In this document: positions 54,860 through 63,873 of the stretch, in pieces
Position numbering within the stretch: position 1 is the first letter of the stretch
Layout of the letters: each line of letters opens with the position of its first letter
Assembly (NCBI GenBank): GCA_049324535.1
Contig: JBMOOG010000011.1
Span: forward strand, 59,542 to 123,541
Origin: JBMOOG01 sp049324535
Lineage (GTDB): Bacteria; Pseudomonadota; Alphaproteobacteria; Rhodobacterales; Rhodobacteraceae
Length of the DNA stretch: 64,000 bases
Direction of reading: 5' to 3'
Position numbers and translations under genes: made by a program
The notes under the pieces: model-generated
Seen by the model: only the letters and a program-made list of their open reading frames with translations
Told to the model about the DNA's origin: nothing
Databases searched by the model: none

Positions 54860-55432
54860 TCAGCGGTTGGCGCCCGGAATCCAGAGGATGTCCGCCCGTC
54901 CGTCGTCGTTCGCGACCCGCGAGGCGACGAAGAACCAGTCCGACAGGCGGTTCAGATAGGTGATCGCGGCCGGGTTCACGGATTCGGTTCCGGCCAGTTC
55001 CACCGCCAGCCTCTCGGCCCGGCGCGAGACGGTCCGGCACAGGTGCAGATGGGCGGCGAGCGCCGAGCCCCCCGGCAGCACGAAGCTGCGCAGGGGCTCG
55101 AGCCGCGCGTTCATCGCGTCGATCTCGGCTTCGAGCCGCAGGGTCTGCGCCGGCACCATGCGCAGCACCGGATAGCCGGCCTCGGCGTCGCGCTCCATGT
55201 CCGGGCGCGACAGGTCGGCGCCCAGATCGAAGAGGTCGTTCTGGATGCGGGCGAGGGCTGCCGCCATGTCGCCCGACGCATGAAGCCGGGCGAGGCCGAG
55301 GGCGGCGTTGGTTTCGTCCACGGTGCCGTAGGCCGCGACGCGCAGGCTGTGCTTGGGCACGCGGGTGCCGTCCGACAGCGCGGTTTCGCCCTTGTCGCCG
55401 GTGCGGGTGTAGATGCGGTTGAGAACGACCAT
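54860..55432 (-). CDS. Cob(I)alamin adenosyltransferase, PduO type
   Basis: A 190-residue ATP:corrinoid adenosyltransferase of the PduO/MMAB fold. The ATP-binding N-terminal motif RIYTRTGDKGETALSDG (6-22) and the C-terminal YLNRLSDWFFVASR (~160-173) are intact. It makes adenosylcobalamin, needed by ethylmalonyl-CoA and methylmalonyl-CoA mutases of the ethylmalonyl-CoA pathway. It overlaps the HIG1-type gene by 1-4 bp and lies upstream of etfBA. Confidence 0.92.
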   Translation of the reverse strand: MVVLNRIYTRTGDKGETALSDGTRVPKHSLRVAAYGTVDETNAALGLARLHASGDMAAALARIQNDLFDLGADLSRPDMERDAEAGYPVLRMVPAQTLRLEAEIDAMNARLEPLRSFVLPGGSALAAHLHLCRTVSRRAERLAVELAGTESVNPAAITYLNRLSDWFFVASRVANDDGRADILWIPGANR

Positions 55433-55641
55433 CAGAACGCCCAGGACCGACGCAGCCAGACGAAGAGCAGGATCAGCGCCACGGCCACCGCCTGCGCCGC
55501 GATCCGGTAGCGCATGATCCGGTTGGCGTGCTTGCGGTTGAAATCGCCGCCCTTGGCGAAGCCGCCGATGCCGATCAGCAGGATCACCAGCACCGCGATG
55601 CAGGCGGCCGCCACGATCCAGAACAATGGGTCTCGCGCCAT
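55432..55641 (-). CDS. HIG1-domain twin-transmembrane small protein
   Basis: A 69-residue protein with two helices (FWIVAAACIAVLVILLIGI and AAQAVAVALILLFVW) joined by a short polar loop KGGDFNRKHANRIMRYR. This matches the HIG1 (hypoxia-induced gene 1) family, whose mitochondrial members help cytochrome oxidase and supercomplex assembly; the bacterial role is presumed similar. It overlaps the adenosyltransferase start (ATGA). Confidence 0.85.
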   Translation of the reverse strand: MARDPLFWIVAAACIAVLVILLIGIGGFAKGGDFNRKHANRIMRYRIAAQAVAVALILLFVWLRRSWAF

Positions 55642-55716
55642 GAGAAGTCTCCCTGATCCGCCTGATCTAGCCCCGCGCCGGCGAAAAGCGAACGGGAATC
55701 TTCAGCCGCCCCGTTC

Positions 55717-56547
55717 TCAGCCGCCCCGTTCCAGGAACCAGTCGAGCCCCCGCGACGGCAGCAGCCGGCGCGCAAGGCCCGAGATGTAGGTGGGTGTCGT
55801 CACGTAGTAGCGCGGCCGCGGGTTCGGGCTTTCCAGCGCCCGCAGGAGCTTTGCCGTCACCGCCGAGGGCGGCAGCTCGAACCGGTCGGGCCCCCGCTTC
55901 TCGTAGAGCCGCCTGAGCAGGCTGCCCCGATACTGGTCGGCGCGGGCGCTGTTCTCCCAGTCGATCCACCGCTCGAAATGCGGGATCGAGTTGACCCGGA
56001 TCCGCGACGTGACCGGACCGGGCTCGATCAGGATCACCCGGATCGGCGTGTCGCGCATCTCGAGCCGCAGCACATCGGTCAGCCCCTCCATCGCGAACTT
56101 GGTCGCCACATAGGCCCCGCGCCAGCGGATGCCGACGAGCCCGAGCACCGAGGAACAGTTGATGATCCGGCCCGAGCCCTGCGCCCGCATGGCCGGGATC
56201 ACCCGCCGCGTCAGGTCGTGAACGCCGAAGAGGTTGGTCTCGAAGATCGCGCGCAGGGCGCCGCGCGGCAGATCCTCGACCGCGCCCGGGCAGGCGAAGG
56301 CGCCGTTGTTGTAGAGCGCGTCGAGCCGTCCGCCCGTCATCTCCAGCGCCCGCTCGGCGCCGTCCGCCACGCTCGTCTCGTCGGCGTAGTCGAGCGCAAA
56401 GCTCTCGAATCCCTCGGACCGCAGCCGCGCGGCGTCCTCCTCCTTGCGGCAGGTGGCCAGCACGCGCCAGCCCGCCCGCCGGAGCCCCTGGGCTGCGTCA
56501 AGGCCGATGCCCGACGAGCATCCGGTGATCAGGATCGACTTCCGCAT
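55717..56547 (-). CDS. Short-chain dehydrogenase/reductase
   Basis: A 276-residue classical SDR. Cofactor motif TGCSSGIGLDAAQ (8-20), YNNGAFACPG (~90), catalytic Ser in NCSSVLG (~134) and the YVATK active site (Tyr and Lys near 148-152) are all present. The substrate is unknown; a C-terminal LARRLLPSRGLDWFLE segment suggests membrane or lipid association, as in retinol/sterol-type SDRs. It diverges from parC over 52 bp. Confidence 0.87.
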   Translation of the reverse strand: MRKSILITGCSSGIGLDAAQGLRRAGWRVLATCRKEEDAARLRSEGFESFALDYADETSVADGAERALEMTGGRLDALYNNGAFACPGAVEDLPRGALRAIFETNLFGVHDLTRRVIPAMRAQGSGRIINCSSVLGLVGIRWRGAYVATKFAMEGLTDVLRLEMRDTPIRVILIEPGPVTSRIRVNSIPHFERWIDWENSARADQYRGSLLRRLYEKRGPDRFELPPSAVTAKLLRALESPNPRPRYYVTTPTYISGLARRLLPSRGLDWFLERGG

Positions 56548-56599
56548 CTGCCTGCCTCTGCCTCTGGACGGACCCCGCGCCCCGCATTACACGGGCGCC

Positions 56600-58900
56600 A
56601 TGAGCGATGCCAGCGACGATCTTCCGCCGACCTCGACCTCGTCCGAGCCGCTGAGCCGCGCGATCGGCGAGCGCTACCTGACCTACGCGCTCTCGACGAT
56701 CATGCACCGGGCCCTGCCGGATGCGCGCGACGGGCTGAAGCCGGTCCACCGCCGCATCCTCTATGCGATGCGCGAGCTGAAGCTCAGCCCCACGGGCGCC
56801 TTCCGCAAGTCGGCCAAGATCTCGGGCGACGTGATGGGGAACTACCACCCGCACGGCGACGCCGCGATCTACGACGCGATGGTGCGCCTCGCGCAGCCTT
56901 TCGCCATGCGCTATCCGCTGGTGGACGGGCAGGGCAACTTCGGCAACATCGACGGCGACAACGCCGCCGCCAGCCGCTACACCGAGGCCCGCCTGACCTC
57001 CGCCGCCGAGGCGCTGATGGAAGGGCTGGCCGAGAACGCGGTCGATTTCCGCCCGAACTACGACGGCACGCTCGAAGAGCCGGTGGTGCTGCCCGCGGCC
57101 TTCCCGAACCTGCTGGCCAACGGCGCAAGCGGCATCGCCGTCGGCATGGCGACGAACATTCCCCCTCACAACCTGCACGAACTGATCGACGCCTGCCAGG
57201 CGATGATCCGCGACCCGAAGATCACCGACGAGGCGCTGGTGGCGCTGGTGCCGGGCCCCGATTTCCCGACCGGCGGCACCATCGTCGAGCCGCGCGCCGC
57301 GATCGTTGATGCCTACCGGACCGGCCGCGGGGCCTTCCGCCTGCGCGCGCACTGGCAGGTCGAGGATCTCGGCCGCGGCACCTGGCAGATCGTGGTGACC
57401 GAGATCCCCTACCAGGTGCAGAAGTCGAAGCTTATCGAGCGTCTGGCCGAGCTGATCCAGACCAAGAAGGTGCCGGCGCTTGCCGATGTGAGGGACGAGA
57501 GCACCGAGGATGTGCGCATCGTGCTTGAGCCCCGCGCCCGCACCGTCGATCCCGAGATGCTGATGGGGATGCTCTACCGCAACTCGGAACTCGAGGTGCG
57601 CTTCTCGCTCAACATGAACGTGCTGATCGACGGGCGGACCCCCAAGGTCTGTTCGCTGAAGGAGGTGCTGCGCGCCTTCCTCGATCACCGGCGCGACGTG
57701 CTGATCCGCCGCAGCCGGCACCGGATCGAGAAGATCGACGCCCGGCTCGAGGTGCTGGAAGGGCTGATCGTCGCCTACCTCAATCTCGACCGGGTCATCG
57801 ACATCATCCGCTATGACGCCGATCCCAAGCGCGCGCTGATGGCGGAAGACTGGTCGCGCACCTATGCGCGCGCCACGTCCGAGCGCGACTATATCTCGCC
57901 GCCCGAGGGCGAGGGCGAGCTGACCGAGGTGCAGGCCGAGGCCATCCTCAACATGCGCCTGCGCAGCTTGCGCAAGCTCGAGGAGATGGAGCTGAAGCGC
58001 GAGCGCGATGCCCTGATGGAAGAGCGCGCGGGGCTCGACGACATGCTCGCCGACGAGCGCCTGCAATGGAAGCGGATCGGCCGGGATCTGGCCGAGATGC
58101 AGAAGCTGTTCGGCCGCGACGCGCCGGGCGGCGCGCGGCGCACGCGCTTTGCCGAGGCGGGCAGCGTCGAGGATGTGCCGATCGAGGCGATGATCGAGCG
58201 CGAGCCGATCACGGTGATCCTGTCCAAGATGGGCTGGATCCGGGCGATGAAGGGCCACCTGGCCGCCGATGCCGAGGTGAAGTTCAAGGACGGCGACGAG
58301 GGCCGGTTCCAGATCCACGCCGAGACGACCGACCGCATCCTTCTTGCGGCCGCGAATGGCCGCTTCTACACGCTTCTGGGTGCGAACCTGCCGGGCGGGC
58401 GCGGCATGGGCGAGCCGGTGCGGCTGATGATCGACCTGCCGAACGACACCGAGATCGCCGAGCTGCGGCTCTACCGGCCGGGCGAGAAGCTGCTGGTGGC
58501 GTCCTCGGAGGGTGACGGGTTCATCGTCCCCGCCGACGAGGTGCTGGCCCAGACCCGTGCCGGCAAGCAGGTGATGAACCTCTCGGGCGCGGCTCGGCTC
58601 AAGGTCTGCCGGCCGGTGGTCGGCGATCACGTCGCCGTGGTGGGCGAGAACCGCAAGGTGCTGGTCTTCGCGCTGGACGAACTGCCCGAGATGGGGCGCG
58701 GCAAGGGCGTGCGCCTTCAGAAATACAAGGACGGCGGTCTGGCCGATGCCATGACCTTCCGTCTGGCCGACGGGCTGTCGTGGAAGGATCCGGCCGGGCG
58801 CACCCGCACCGAGCCGGACCTGACCGAATGGCTGGCCAAGCGCGCCACCGCCGGGCGGATGGCGCCGCGCGGCTTTCCGCGCGACAACCGCTTCGACTGA
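56600..58900 (+). CDS. parC: DNA topoisomerase IV subunit A
   Basis: A 766-residue ParC. Catalytic Tyr127 is in ASRYTEARLT; the breakage-reunion domain (YHPHGDAAIYDAMVRL, ~82-97; ANGASGIAVGMATNIPPHN, ~180) is followed by a reduced C-terminal beta-pinwheel domain. The C-terminal domain is shorter than in GyrA and lacks a clear GyrA-box (QRRGGKG), supporting ParC. At the quinolone-determining position the usual Ser is Ala88 (HGDAA). The start MSDASDDLPP was chosen as the first ATG clear of the divergent SDR gene. Confidence 0.93.
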   Translation: MSDASDDLPPTSTSSEPLSRAIGERYLTYALSTIMHRALPDARDGLKPVHRRILYAMRELKLSPTGAFRKSAKISGDVMGNYHPHGDAAIYDAMVRLAQPFAMRYPLVDGQGNFGNIDGDNAAASRYTEARLTSAAEALMEGLAENAVDFRPNYDGTLEEPVVLPAAFPNLLANGASGIAVGMATNIPPHNLHELIDACQAMIRDPKITDEALVALVPGPDFPTGGTIVEPRAAIVDAYRTGRGAFRLRAHWQVEDLGRGTWQIVVTEIPYQVQKSKLIERLAELIQTKKVPALADVRDESTEDVRIVLEPRARTVDPEMLMGMLYRNSELEVRFSLNMNVLIDGRTPKVCSLKEVLRAFLDHRRDVLIRRSRHRIEKIDARLEVLEGLIVAYLNLDRVIDIIRYDADPKRALMAEDWSRTYARATSERDYISPPEGEGELTEVQAEAILNMRLRSLRKLEEMELKRERDALMEERAGLDDMLADERLQWKRIGRDLAEMQKLFGRDAPGGARRTRFAEAGSVEDVPIEAMIEREPITVILSKMGWIRAMKGHLAADAEVKFKDGDEGRFQIHAETTDRILLAAANGRFYTLLGANLPGGRGMGEPVRLMIDLPNDTEIAELRLYRPGEKLLVASSEGDGFIVPADEVLAQTRAGKQVMNLSGAARLKVCRPVVGDHVAVVGENRKVLVFALDELPEMGRGKGVRLQKYKDGGLADAMTFRLADGLSWKDPAGRTRTEPDLTEWLAKRATAGRMAPRGFPRDNRFD

Positions 58901-58940
58901 ACGGCACCGGCCGGGCGGCCCCGGCGCCGACCGCTGCCGG

Positions 58941-59600
58941 TCAGAGCCCGGCCCAGATCCGCAGCAGGTTCGACCGCGTCTTGGCCAGCGTGTCGAACAG
59001 CGCGCTGTGGCCGTCGCGCGCATGGATCTCGGCCACGGCCCGGTCGAGATCGAAGAGGATCTCGCGCTGCCGCGGGTCGCGCAGCCAGCTTTCCACCCAG
59101 CCGACGATCGCAAGGCGGACGCCGCGCGTCACCGGCGCGACCCGGTGCAGGGAGGTGGACGGGTAGAGGATTGCGTCCCCCGCCGACAGCCGGAAGGCGC
59201 GGGATTCGAGCGTGTCCTCGATGACGAGCGCGCCGCCGTCATAGCCGGACGGATCGCTGAGGAAGAGCGTGAACGAAAGGTCGGTCCTGACCCCGCCCAT
59301 CAGCGCATCGTCCACATGCAGCCCGTAGGTCTGACCCTCGCGGTAGCGCGACAGGATGAGCGGTGTCATCGCCCGCGGCCGTGCCGCCGAGGCGAACACG
59401 GGATGCGCGCGCAGCGCCGCCTCGGCGCGCGCAAGGACCGCATCGCGGGCCGGGGAGGGCAACGCCTGATCGTTGGCCTTCACCGCGCGGGCATGGCGGC
59501 CCGCGGTGGCGCGGCCGTCTGCGAACGCGAGGCTCGCCGCCTCGGCCGCAAGCACCGCGGCCTCGGCCGGCTTCAGAACTGCTTCGAGGACGAGGATCAC
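58941..59600 (-). CDS. Fe2+/2-oxoglutarate-dependent dioxygenase, PiuC/YbiX family
   Basis: A 219-residue PKHD-type hydroxylase. Iron ligands are His95, Asp97 (YGLHVDDAL) and His152 (STSLHRV); Arg162 (TRGVRLA) would bind 2-oxoglutarate. PiuC/YbiX genes are often linked to TonB-dependent iron uptake and are iron-regulated. The GTG start overlaps the stop of the upstream gene as GTGA, so the two are translationally coupled. No TonB receptor gene is adjacent. Confidence 0.9.
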   Translation of the reverse strand: MILVLEAVLKPAEAAVLAAEAASLAFADGRATAGRHARAVKANDQALPSPARDAVLARAEAALRAHPVFASAARPRAMTPLILSRYREGQTYGLHVDDALMGGVRTDLSFTLFLSDPSGYDGGALVIEDTLESRAFRLSAGDAILYPSTSLHRVAPVTRGVRLAIVGWVESWLRDPRQREILFDLDRAVAEIHARDGHSALFDTLAKTRSNLLRIWAGL

Positions 59601-60433
59601 GGCGTCTTCAGCGGATAGGCGGCCAGCTCGATCTGTGCCGCCGCCGCATAGAGCAGCCCGGCATCGCCCCCGAGCGCCCCGTCCGGCACGCTGCCGTCGA
59701 AGGCGGGCGCCAGCGTGTCGAGTGCGGCAAGCCCCTTTTTCGCCGCGGCCAGAACCCGCTGGTCCGAGGAGGTGGTCAGCCGCGACAACTGCGCCCGCGC
59801 GACCTCGACGTAACCGAGCGCGTCCTGGTACTCGCCCAGATCGACGACCGCACCGGCCTGCACGCCGACGGCATAGTCCTCGGCCGCGCCGCGGATCAGC
59901 GCGGACAGCGCCATCATCAGAAGCCCCGGCTCGGCGTCCGCCTTCTGCCACAGAGCGTCGATCCGGGCGCGCAGCCGCGCGTAGGTCTCTTCGACCTGGG
60001 GCAGGGGTGCCGACTCGTCGGCCGCGATGTCCAGCGCGGCCAGTTCCCTGGCAAAGCCCTCGTGGCCGTGCTCGGCGATCTCCGACGACAGCACCACATA
60101 GGCGTCGCTGTCGGGGCTGTCGATGTGCTCGGCCGCCAGCGCGATGCGGCCCTCGCGGTAGAGCGCCATCGCCGCGTGCAGGTGGCCGTCGATCTGGCCG
60201 AGCGCCTCGAGATAGGCCTCGTCGGTTCCCGCGGCGCTGGACGTGCCGCTTTCGCCACCCTCGCCGCCCTCGCCCGCCGCGGGGGCGACCGCGGCGGTCT
60301 GGGCCGCGGCCGGCCCGGCGAACGTCCCCGGACCGACCCCCAGCGCGGCGACGCCGGCCAGAGCCAGGGCGCCCCATCGGCGCGGCTGCACGATCCGTGC
60401 CGGTTGTCTCCTCGTCTCGTCGCGATCGGTCAT
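59597..60433 (-). CDS. Hypothetical exported protein coupled to the PiuC-type dioxygenase
   Basis: A 278-residue protein that I cannot assign. The N terminus (RRWGALALAGVAALGVG...AAAQ, with an Arg-Arg pair) looks like a signal peptide, possibly Tat-type, ending near residue 45. A Gly/Glu-rich linker (GEGGEGGESGTSS) follows, then an all-helical region starting EAYLEALGQIDGHLHAAMALY and containing HID and HGHEG stretches that could bind metal. Coupling to a PiuC homologue (GTGA) suggests an iron-related role, which is inference only. Confidence 0.65.
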   Translation of the reverse strand: MTDRDETRRQPARIVQPRRWGALALAGVAALGVGPGTFAGPAAAQTAAVAPAAGEGGEGGESGTSSAAGTDEAYLEALGQIDGHLHAAMALYREGRIALAAEHIDSPDSDAYVVLSSEIAEHGHEGFARELAALDIAADESAPLPQVEETYARLRARIDALWQKADAEPGLLMMALSALIRGAAEDYAVGVQAGAVVDLGEYQDALGYVEVARAQLSRLTTSSDQRVLAAAKKGLAALDTLAPAFDGSVPDGALGGDAGLLYAAAAQIELAAYPLKTP

Positions 60434-60528
60434 GGGCCATCCCCCGCAATGGGTCCACGGACAGTCATAGCGCGTCCCGTGGCCCTGTCAAAGCCAAGGA
60501 TGACTGTTTCAGTCGGAAATGGCGGCCC

Positions 60529-61530
60529 TCAGCCGTAGAGGGCCGGCAACCCGAGGCGGGCGTGGATGTGATTGACCTGGTCGCGGCCGATGCCCAGCGC
60601 CTGCGCGAGGGCGTCGAGGTAGCGGGCCTCGGCCTGGCTGTCGAGATCGATCGCCATCACCGACATGGTGTAGACCTGCGGCTCGAGACCGCGGGGCACC
60701 TGCCGGGCGAGTCCCGCGACATCGATCGGCGCGGCCAGTTCGGTTTCCACGAAGCGCCTTTCGGCGGCGGAGACATCGCCGAGGTTGCCGAGCAGCTTCT
60801 GGCGTTCCGTCTCGTCGATGCGGCCGTCGCACTTGGCGGCCATGATCATCGCGCGCAGCATCAGTGCGGCCGCCGCATCCTGCCCGGCGGTGGGTGCGAC
60901 CGACGGTTCCCCGCGGTTGCGCAGCGACTGGTTCAGCACCTCGCCGAAGGGGGCGTCCGGCTTGCCGGGGACCGCCCCGCCGGTCGCTCCGCCGCCGGCC
61001 ATGCCGCCGGCCATGCCGCCGGCAAGACCGCCGAGAAGACCGCCCAGAAGGTCGCCGAGGCTGCCGCCGCCCGCCGGACCCGCCGTGCCACCGCCCAGCG
61101 CACCGCCGAGTTGACCGAGAAGGTCGTCCAGACCGCCGCCCTGCGGGGCCGCGCCACCGCCCGGAGCCGCGCGTCCCGATCGGCCGGCGCCCGCCAGCTC
61201 TTCGAGAAACCCGCCAAGACCGCCGCCCCCGAGACCGGAGTCGCCCCCCGTGGCCGGTCCGACGCCCGCGTCCGGCGCCGGCGTGGTCCGGCCACCTGCG
61301 GTCCGGTTGGTACCGGCGGCGCGGCCGCCCCCGAGGACCTCGCCCATCATGTCCTCGAGCCCGGTGCCGCCCGGCGAATACGGCCCGCCGAAGACCGAGC
61401 CCCCGCCCGCGTCGGGCACCGCGCCGCCGGACGGGCCGCCCGGGGCGCGCCCCTTCTGGATCATGCTGCCCACGCCCTTCGCGATCACCACGCCGATAGC
61501 CACTTTCGCCAATGTGCCGACCAGACTCAT
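60529..61530 (-). CDS. DUF533-family protein with glycine-rich middle
   Basis: A 333-residue protein. A short N-terminal hydrophobic stretch (LAKVAIGVVIAKGVGSMI) is followed by ~150 residues of Gly/Ala/Pro low-complexity sequence with GGMAGG repeats, and then the DUF533 C-terminal domain (ALMLRAMIMAAKCDGRIDETE, ~215; YLDALAQALGI), which resembles TerB-like helical domains. DUF533 proteins such as YebE are inner-membrane-associated and of unknown function. GGAGGG precedes the chosen ATG; an ATG four codons earlier is less likely. Confidence 0.85.
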   Translation of the reverse strand: MSLVGTLAKVAIGVVIAKGVGSMIQKGRAPGGPSGGAVPDAGGGSVFGGPYSPGGTGLEDMMGEVLGGGRAAGTNRTAGGRTTPAPDAGVGPATGGDSGLGGGGLGGFLEELAGAGRSGRAAPGGGAAPQGGGLDDLLGQLGGALGGGTAGPAGGGSLGDLLGGLLGGLAGGMAGGMAGGGATGGAVPGKPDAPFGEVLNQSLRNRGEPSVAPTAGQDAAAALMLRAMIMAAKCDGRIDETERQKLLGNLGDVSAAERRFVETELAAPIDVAGLARQVPRGLEPQVYTMSVMAIDLDSQAEARYLDALAQALGIGRDQVNHIHARLGLPALYG

Positions 61531-61609
61531 GCCACCCTCCAAGGTCTACCGGGGGCAGCCTAGCACGGCCGTGCGGCGCGTCCGCAGGGGAAAAGCGGCC
61601 GGAGTGCGC

Positions 61610-62977
61610 TCAGACCGGATCGACCCGAAGCCAGACGCCCCCTTCGGGCCGGAGCGTCAGGATCAGCACGGGCTTCGGCGTGCGCCCCGGGACCGGTGCG
61701 AAGCGGAACCGCGAAAGCAGCGTGGCCAGAATGATCACCGCCTCCTGGATGGCGAAGGAGGCGCCGATGCAGACGCGGGGCCCCTCGCCGAACGGCAGGT
61801 AGGCGAAACGGTCGATCGCGCGCGGGTCGGCAAAGCGCGACGGGTCGAAGCGGTCGGGGTCCCGCCAGAGCCGGTGGTGGCGGTGCAGCGCGTAGATCGG
61901 CAGCATCACCGTGTCGCCGGGGCGGATCTCGCGTCCGCAGAGCGTGTCGGCCTTTCGGGCCGTGCGCGCAAGGAAGGCCGCGGGGGGATAAAGCCGCAGC
62001 GCCTCGTCCACGATGCGCCGCACGAGCGGCAGGCGCGGCACGTCCGCCGCTCCGGGCGCGCGGTCTCCGAGCACCGATCGCACCTCGGCCCGCGCGGCCT
62101 CCTGCACCGGGGGATCGCCGGCTAGCAGGTAGAGCGACCAGGCCAGCGACAGGGCCGTCGTCTCGTGCCCGGCGACGATGAAGGTCAGCAGGTTGTCGCG
62201 CAGCTCGTCCGGGTCCATGCGCCGCCCGGTCTGCGGATCCTCGGCGGCCAGCAGCAGGTCCAGAAGATCGGGCACCGCGCGGTCGGGCCGGTCCCGCCGT
62301 GCCCGGATCGCCTCGTCTGCGAGCCGCTTCATCATCCGCATCGCCGGACCCGACACCAGCCGGGACGGGCGCGGCACCCAGGCGGGCGCGCCGACGATGT
62401 CGAGGATCGAGACCCGCGCCGTCGTCGCGATGTAATCCTCGATCGCGCGGTGGACGGCGGCGCGGTCGAAACCGTCGCCGCCCGAGACGGTGACGTTCGA
62501 GATCACCTCGAACGTGGCCGCGACCATCTCGGCGTAAAGGTCCGACGCCCGGCCAGTGACCCGCGACAGCCGGTCGCTGGCCCGTTGCGCCGCGGCGGTC
62601 ATCACCGGCGCCAGCGCCTGCACGTGGCGCGCCGAGAAGGCCGGGGCCGCGGCCCGGCGCTGCCAGCGCCAATGCGCGCCCTCGGCGACGAAGAGGCTCT
62701 GGCCGATCGCCGGCCCGAGGATGAGCTTGGTCACGTCGGATTTCGGGTAGTCGTCCAGCGCGTCGCGCAGGATGTGCCGCAACGCCGCCGGGTCCATCAC
62801 CATATGCCAGCGCTTGCCGGTCCGCCCCGACACCATCGGCTGGCGCACGGCGATTTCCGGGATCAGTTCCAGAAGGTTGCGCTGCGCGGTGGCAAGCGAC
62901 TGCAGCATGCCCATCGGCCGGGTCGCGAGCGTGACACGGGCGGGCAGCGGGGCTGGGCTGGTCTCGGCCTGGGTCAT
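61610..62977 (-). CDS. Cytochrome P450
   Basis: A 455-residue soluble P450. The I-helix oxygen-activation motif AGHETT (269-274), the ExxR pair Glu325-Arg328 (DEALRLYPP) and the haem loop PFGEGPRVCIGA with ligand Cys403 are intact. No membrane anchor is seen. Redox partner genes (ferredoxin, reductase) are not adjacent. The overall look is that of fatty-acid-hydroxylase-like CYP102/CYP4-related bacterial P450s; the substrate is unknown. AGGAGG lies just upstream of the ATG. Confidence 0.93.
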   Translation of the reverse strand: MTQAETSPAPLPARVTLATRPMGMLQSLATAQRNLLELIPEIAVRQPMVSGRTGKRWHMVMDPAALRHILRDALDDYPKSDVTKLILGPAIGQSLFVAEGAHWRWQRRAAAPAFSARHVQALAPVMTAAAQRASDRLSRVTGRASDLYAEMVAATFEVISNVTVSGGDGFDRAAVHRAIEDYIATTARVSILDIVGAPAWVPRPSRLVSGPAMRMMKRLADEAIRARRDRPDRAVPDLLDLLLAAEDPQTGRRMDPDELRDNLLTFIVAGHETTALSLAWSLYLLAGDPPVQEAARAEVRSVLGDRAPGAADVPRLPLVRRIVDEALRLYPPAAFLARTARKADTLCGREIRPGDTVMLPIYALHRHHRLWRDPDRFDPSRFADPRAIDRFAYLPFGEGPRVCIGASFAIQEAVIILATLLSRFRFAPVPGRTPKPVLILTLRPEGGVWLRVDPV

Positions 62978-63098
62978 GGCGTGCCTCCTGCCCCCGAAGA
63001 TAGCAGGATCGCCGGCGGCGCACAGGCGCCGAGGTCTCAGGCGCGTTGCGCGCAGGCTCCGGCTGGGATACATGCCGGAGAACGCAACGGAGACGCCC

Positions 63099-63785
63099 AT
63101 GCCCGCCCTCGTCACCCGGTTCCTGCTGCTTGCCGGCGTCCTCGCCCTGTCGGCCTGCGCCGCCGAAGACCTGACCCGGCCGCCGGAGCCGATCGGCGAC
63201 TTCCGCCTGGGCTACAACATCGTCGTGGCCGACAAGGCGCAGACGGTGGGCCCGTCGCGCAAGGCGACGCCCGAGGAATGGGAAGCGGTGCTTCAGGCAG
63301 AGATCGCCAAGCGGCTGGGCCGCTACGACGGCGAGAAGCTCTATCACGTCGGTGTCGCCGTCGACGCCTACGCGCTGGCGGTGCCGGGCATTCCCCTGGT
63401 CGTCAGCCCCAAGTCCGTGCTGGCCCTGTCGGTGAACATCTTCGACGACACCGCGGGCGTCACCGTGAACGCCGAGTCGAAGCGCTTCACGGTCTTCGAG
63501 CGCTTGTCGGGCGAGACGGTCGTGGGCTCGGGCCTGACGCAGAGCCGGGAAAAGCAGATGCAGAACCTGGCCTCGAACGCGGCGCGCCAGATCACCGCCT
63601 GGATCGTCGAGAACAAGGCCTGGTTCACGCCCGAGGCGGTCGCCGCCCGCGCCGCCGCGGCCGCCGCCGCCAAGGCCGCCGGAACGGGCGCGCCCGCCCC
63701 TGCAGCGGCCGCAAAGGCCGTTCCCGCCCCGCTTCCGGCGCCGGTTCCCGCCCCTCTGCCGGCCCCGGTGCCGGCCGGCAACTGA
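63099..63785 (+). CDS. Hypothetical lipoprotein with Ala/Pro-rich tail
   Basis: A 228-residue predicted lipoprotein: signal MPALVTRFLLLAGVLALSAC with lipobox LSAC (Cys20). The conserved-looking middle (GDFRLGYNIVVADKAQ, YHVGVAVDAYALAVPG, ITAWIVENKAWF) forms an alpha/beta domain I cannot name. The last ~50 residues are low complexity, ending in PAPLPAPVP repeats typical of a wall-spanning or flexible tail. GGAGACG precedes the ATG; an ATG nine codons upstream is possible. It diverges from the P450 gene. Confidence 0.75.
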   Translation: MPALVTRFLLLAGVLALSACAAEDLTRPPEPIGDFRLGYNIVVADKAQTVGPSRKATPEEWEAVLQAEIAKRLGRYDGEKLYHVGVAVDAYALAVPGIPLVVSPKSVLALSVNIFDDTAGVTVNAESKRFTVFERLSGETVVGSGLTQSREKQMQNLASNAARQITAWIVENKAWFTPEAVAARAAAAAAAKAAGTGAPAPAAAAKAVPAPLPAPVPAPLPAPVPAGN

Positions 63786-63797
63786 CGCTTGATTTTT

Positions 63798-63842
63798 CCC
63801 GGCCCGGCGAATACCTAGCGCGCGATGCTGAATCGGGCCGGG
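63798..63842 (+). promoter_or_regulatory. Hairpin in the tuf leader / after the lipoprotein gene
   Basis: CCCGGCCC (63798-63805) pairs with GGGCCGGG (63835-63842), 8 perfect pairs with a 29-nt loop. It could be a weak terminator for the lipoprotein gene or part of the tuf leader; no T-run follows. Confidence 0.35.
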
Positions 63843-63873
63843 TCCGGCCCCCCAGAACAGAGGCGCCCGCACG

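Noticed and set aside
56498..59113. A very long minus-strand open frame (871 codons) across parC
   Set aside because: Its sequence has no family motif and is the compositional shadow of parC, whose protein is unmistakable. Long antisense frames are expected at this G+C content.
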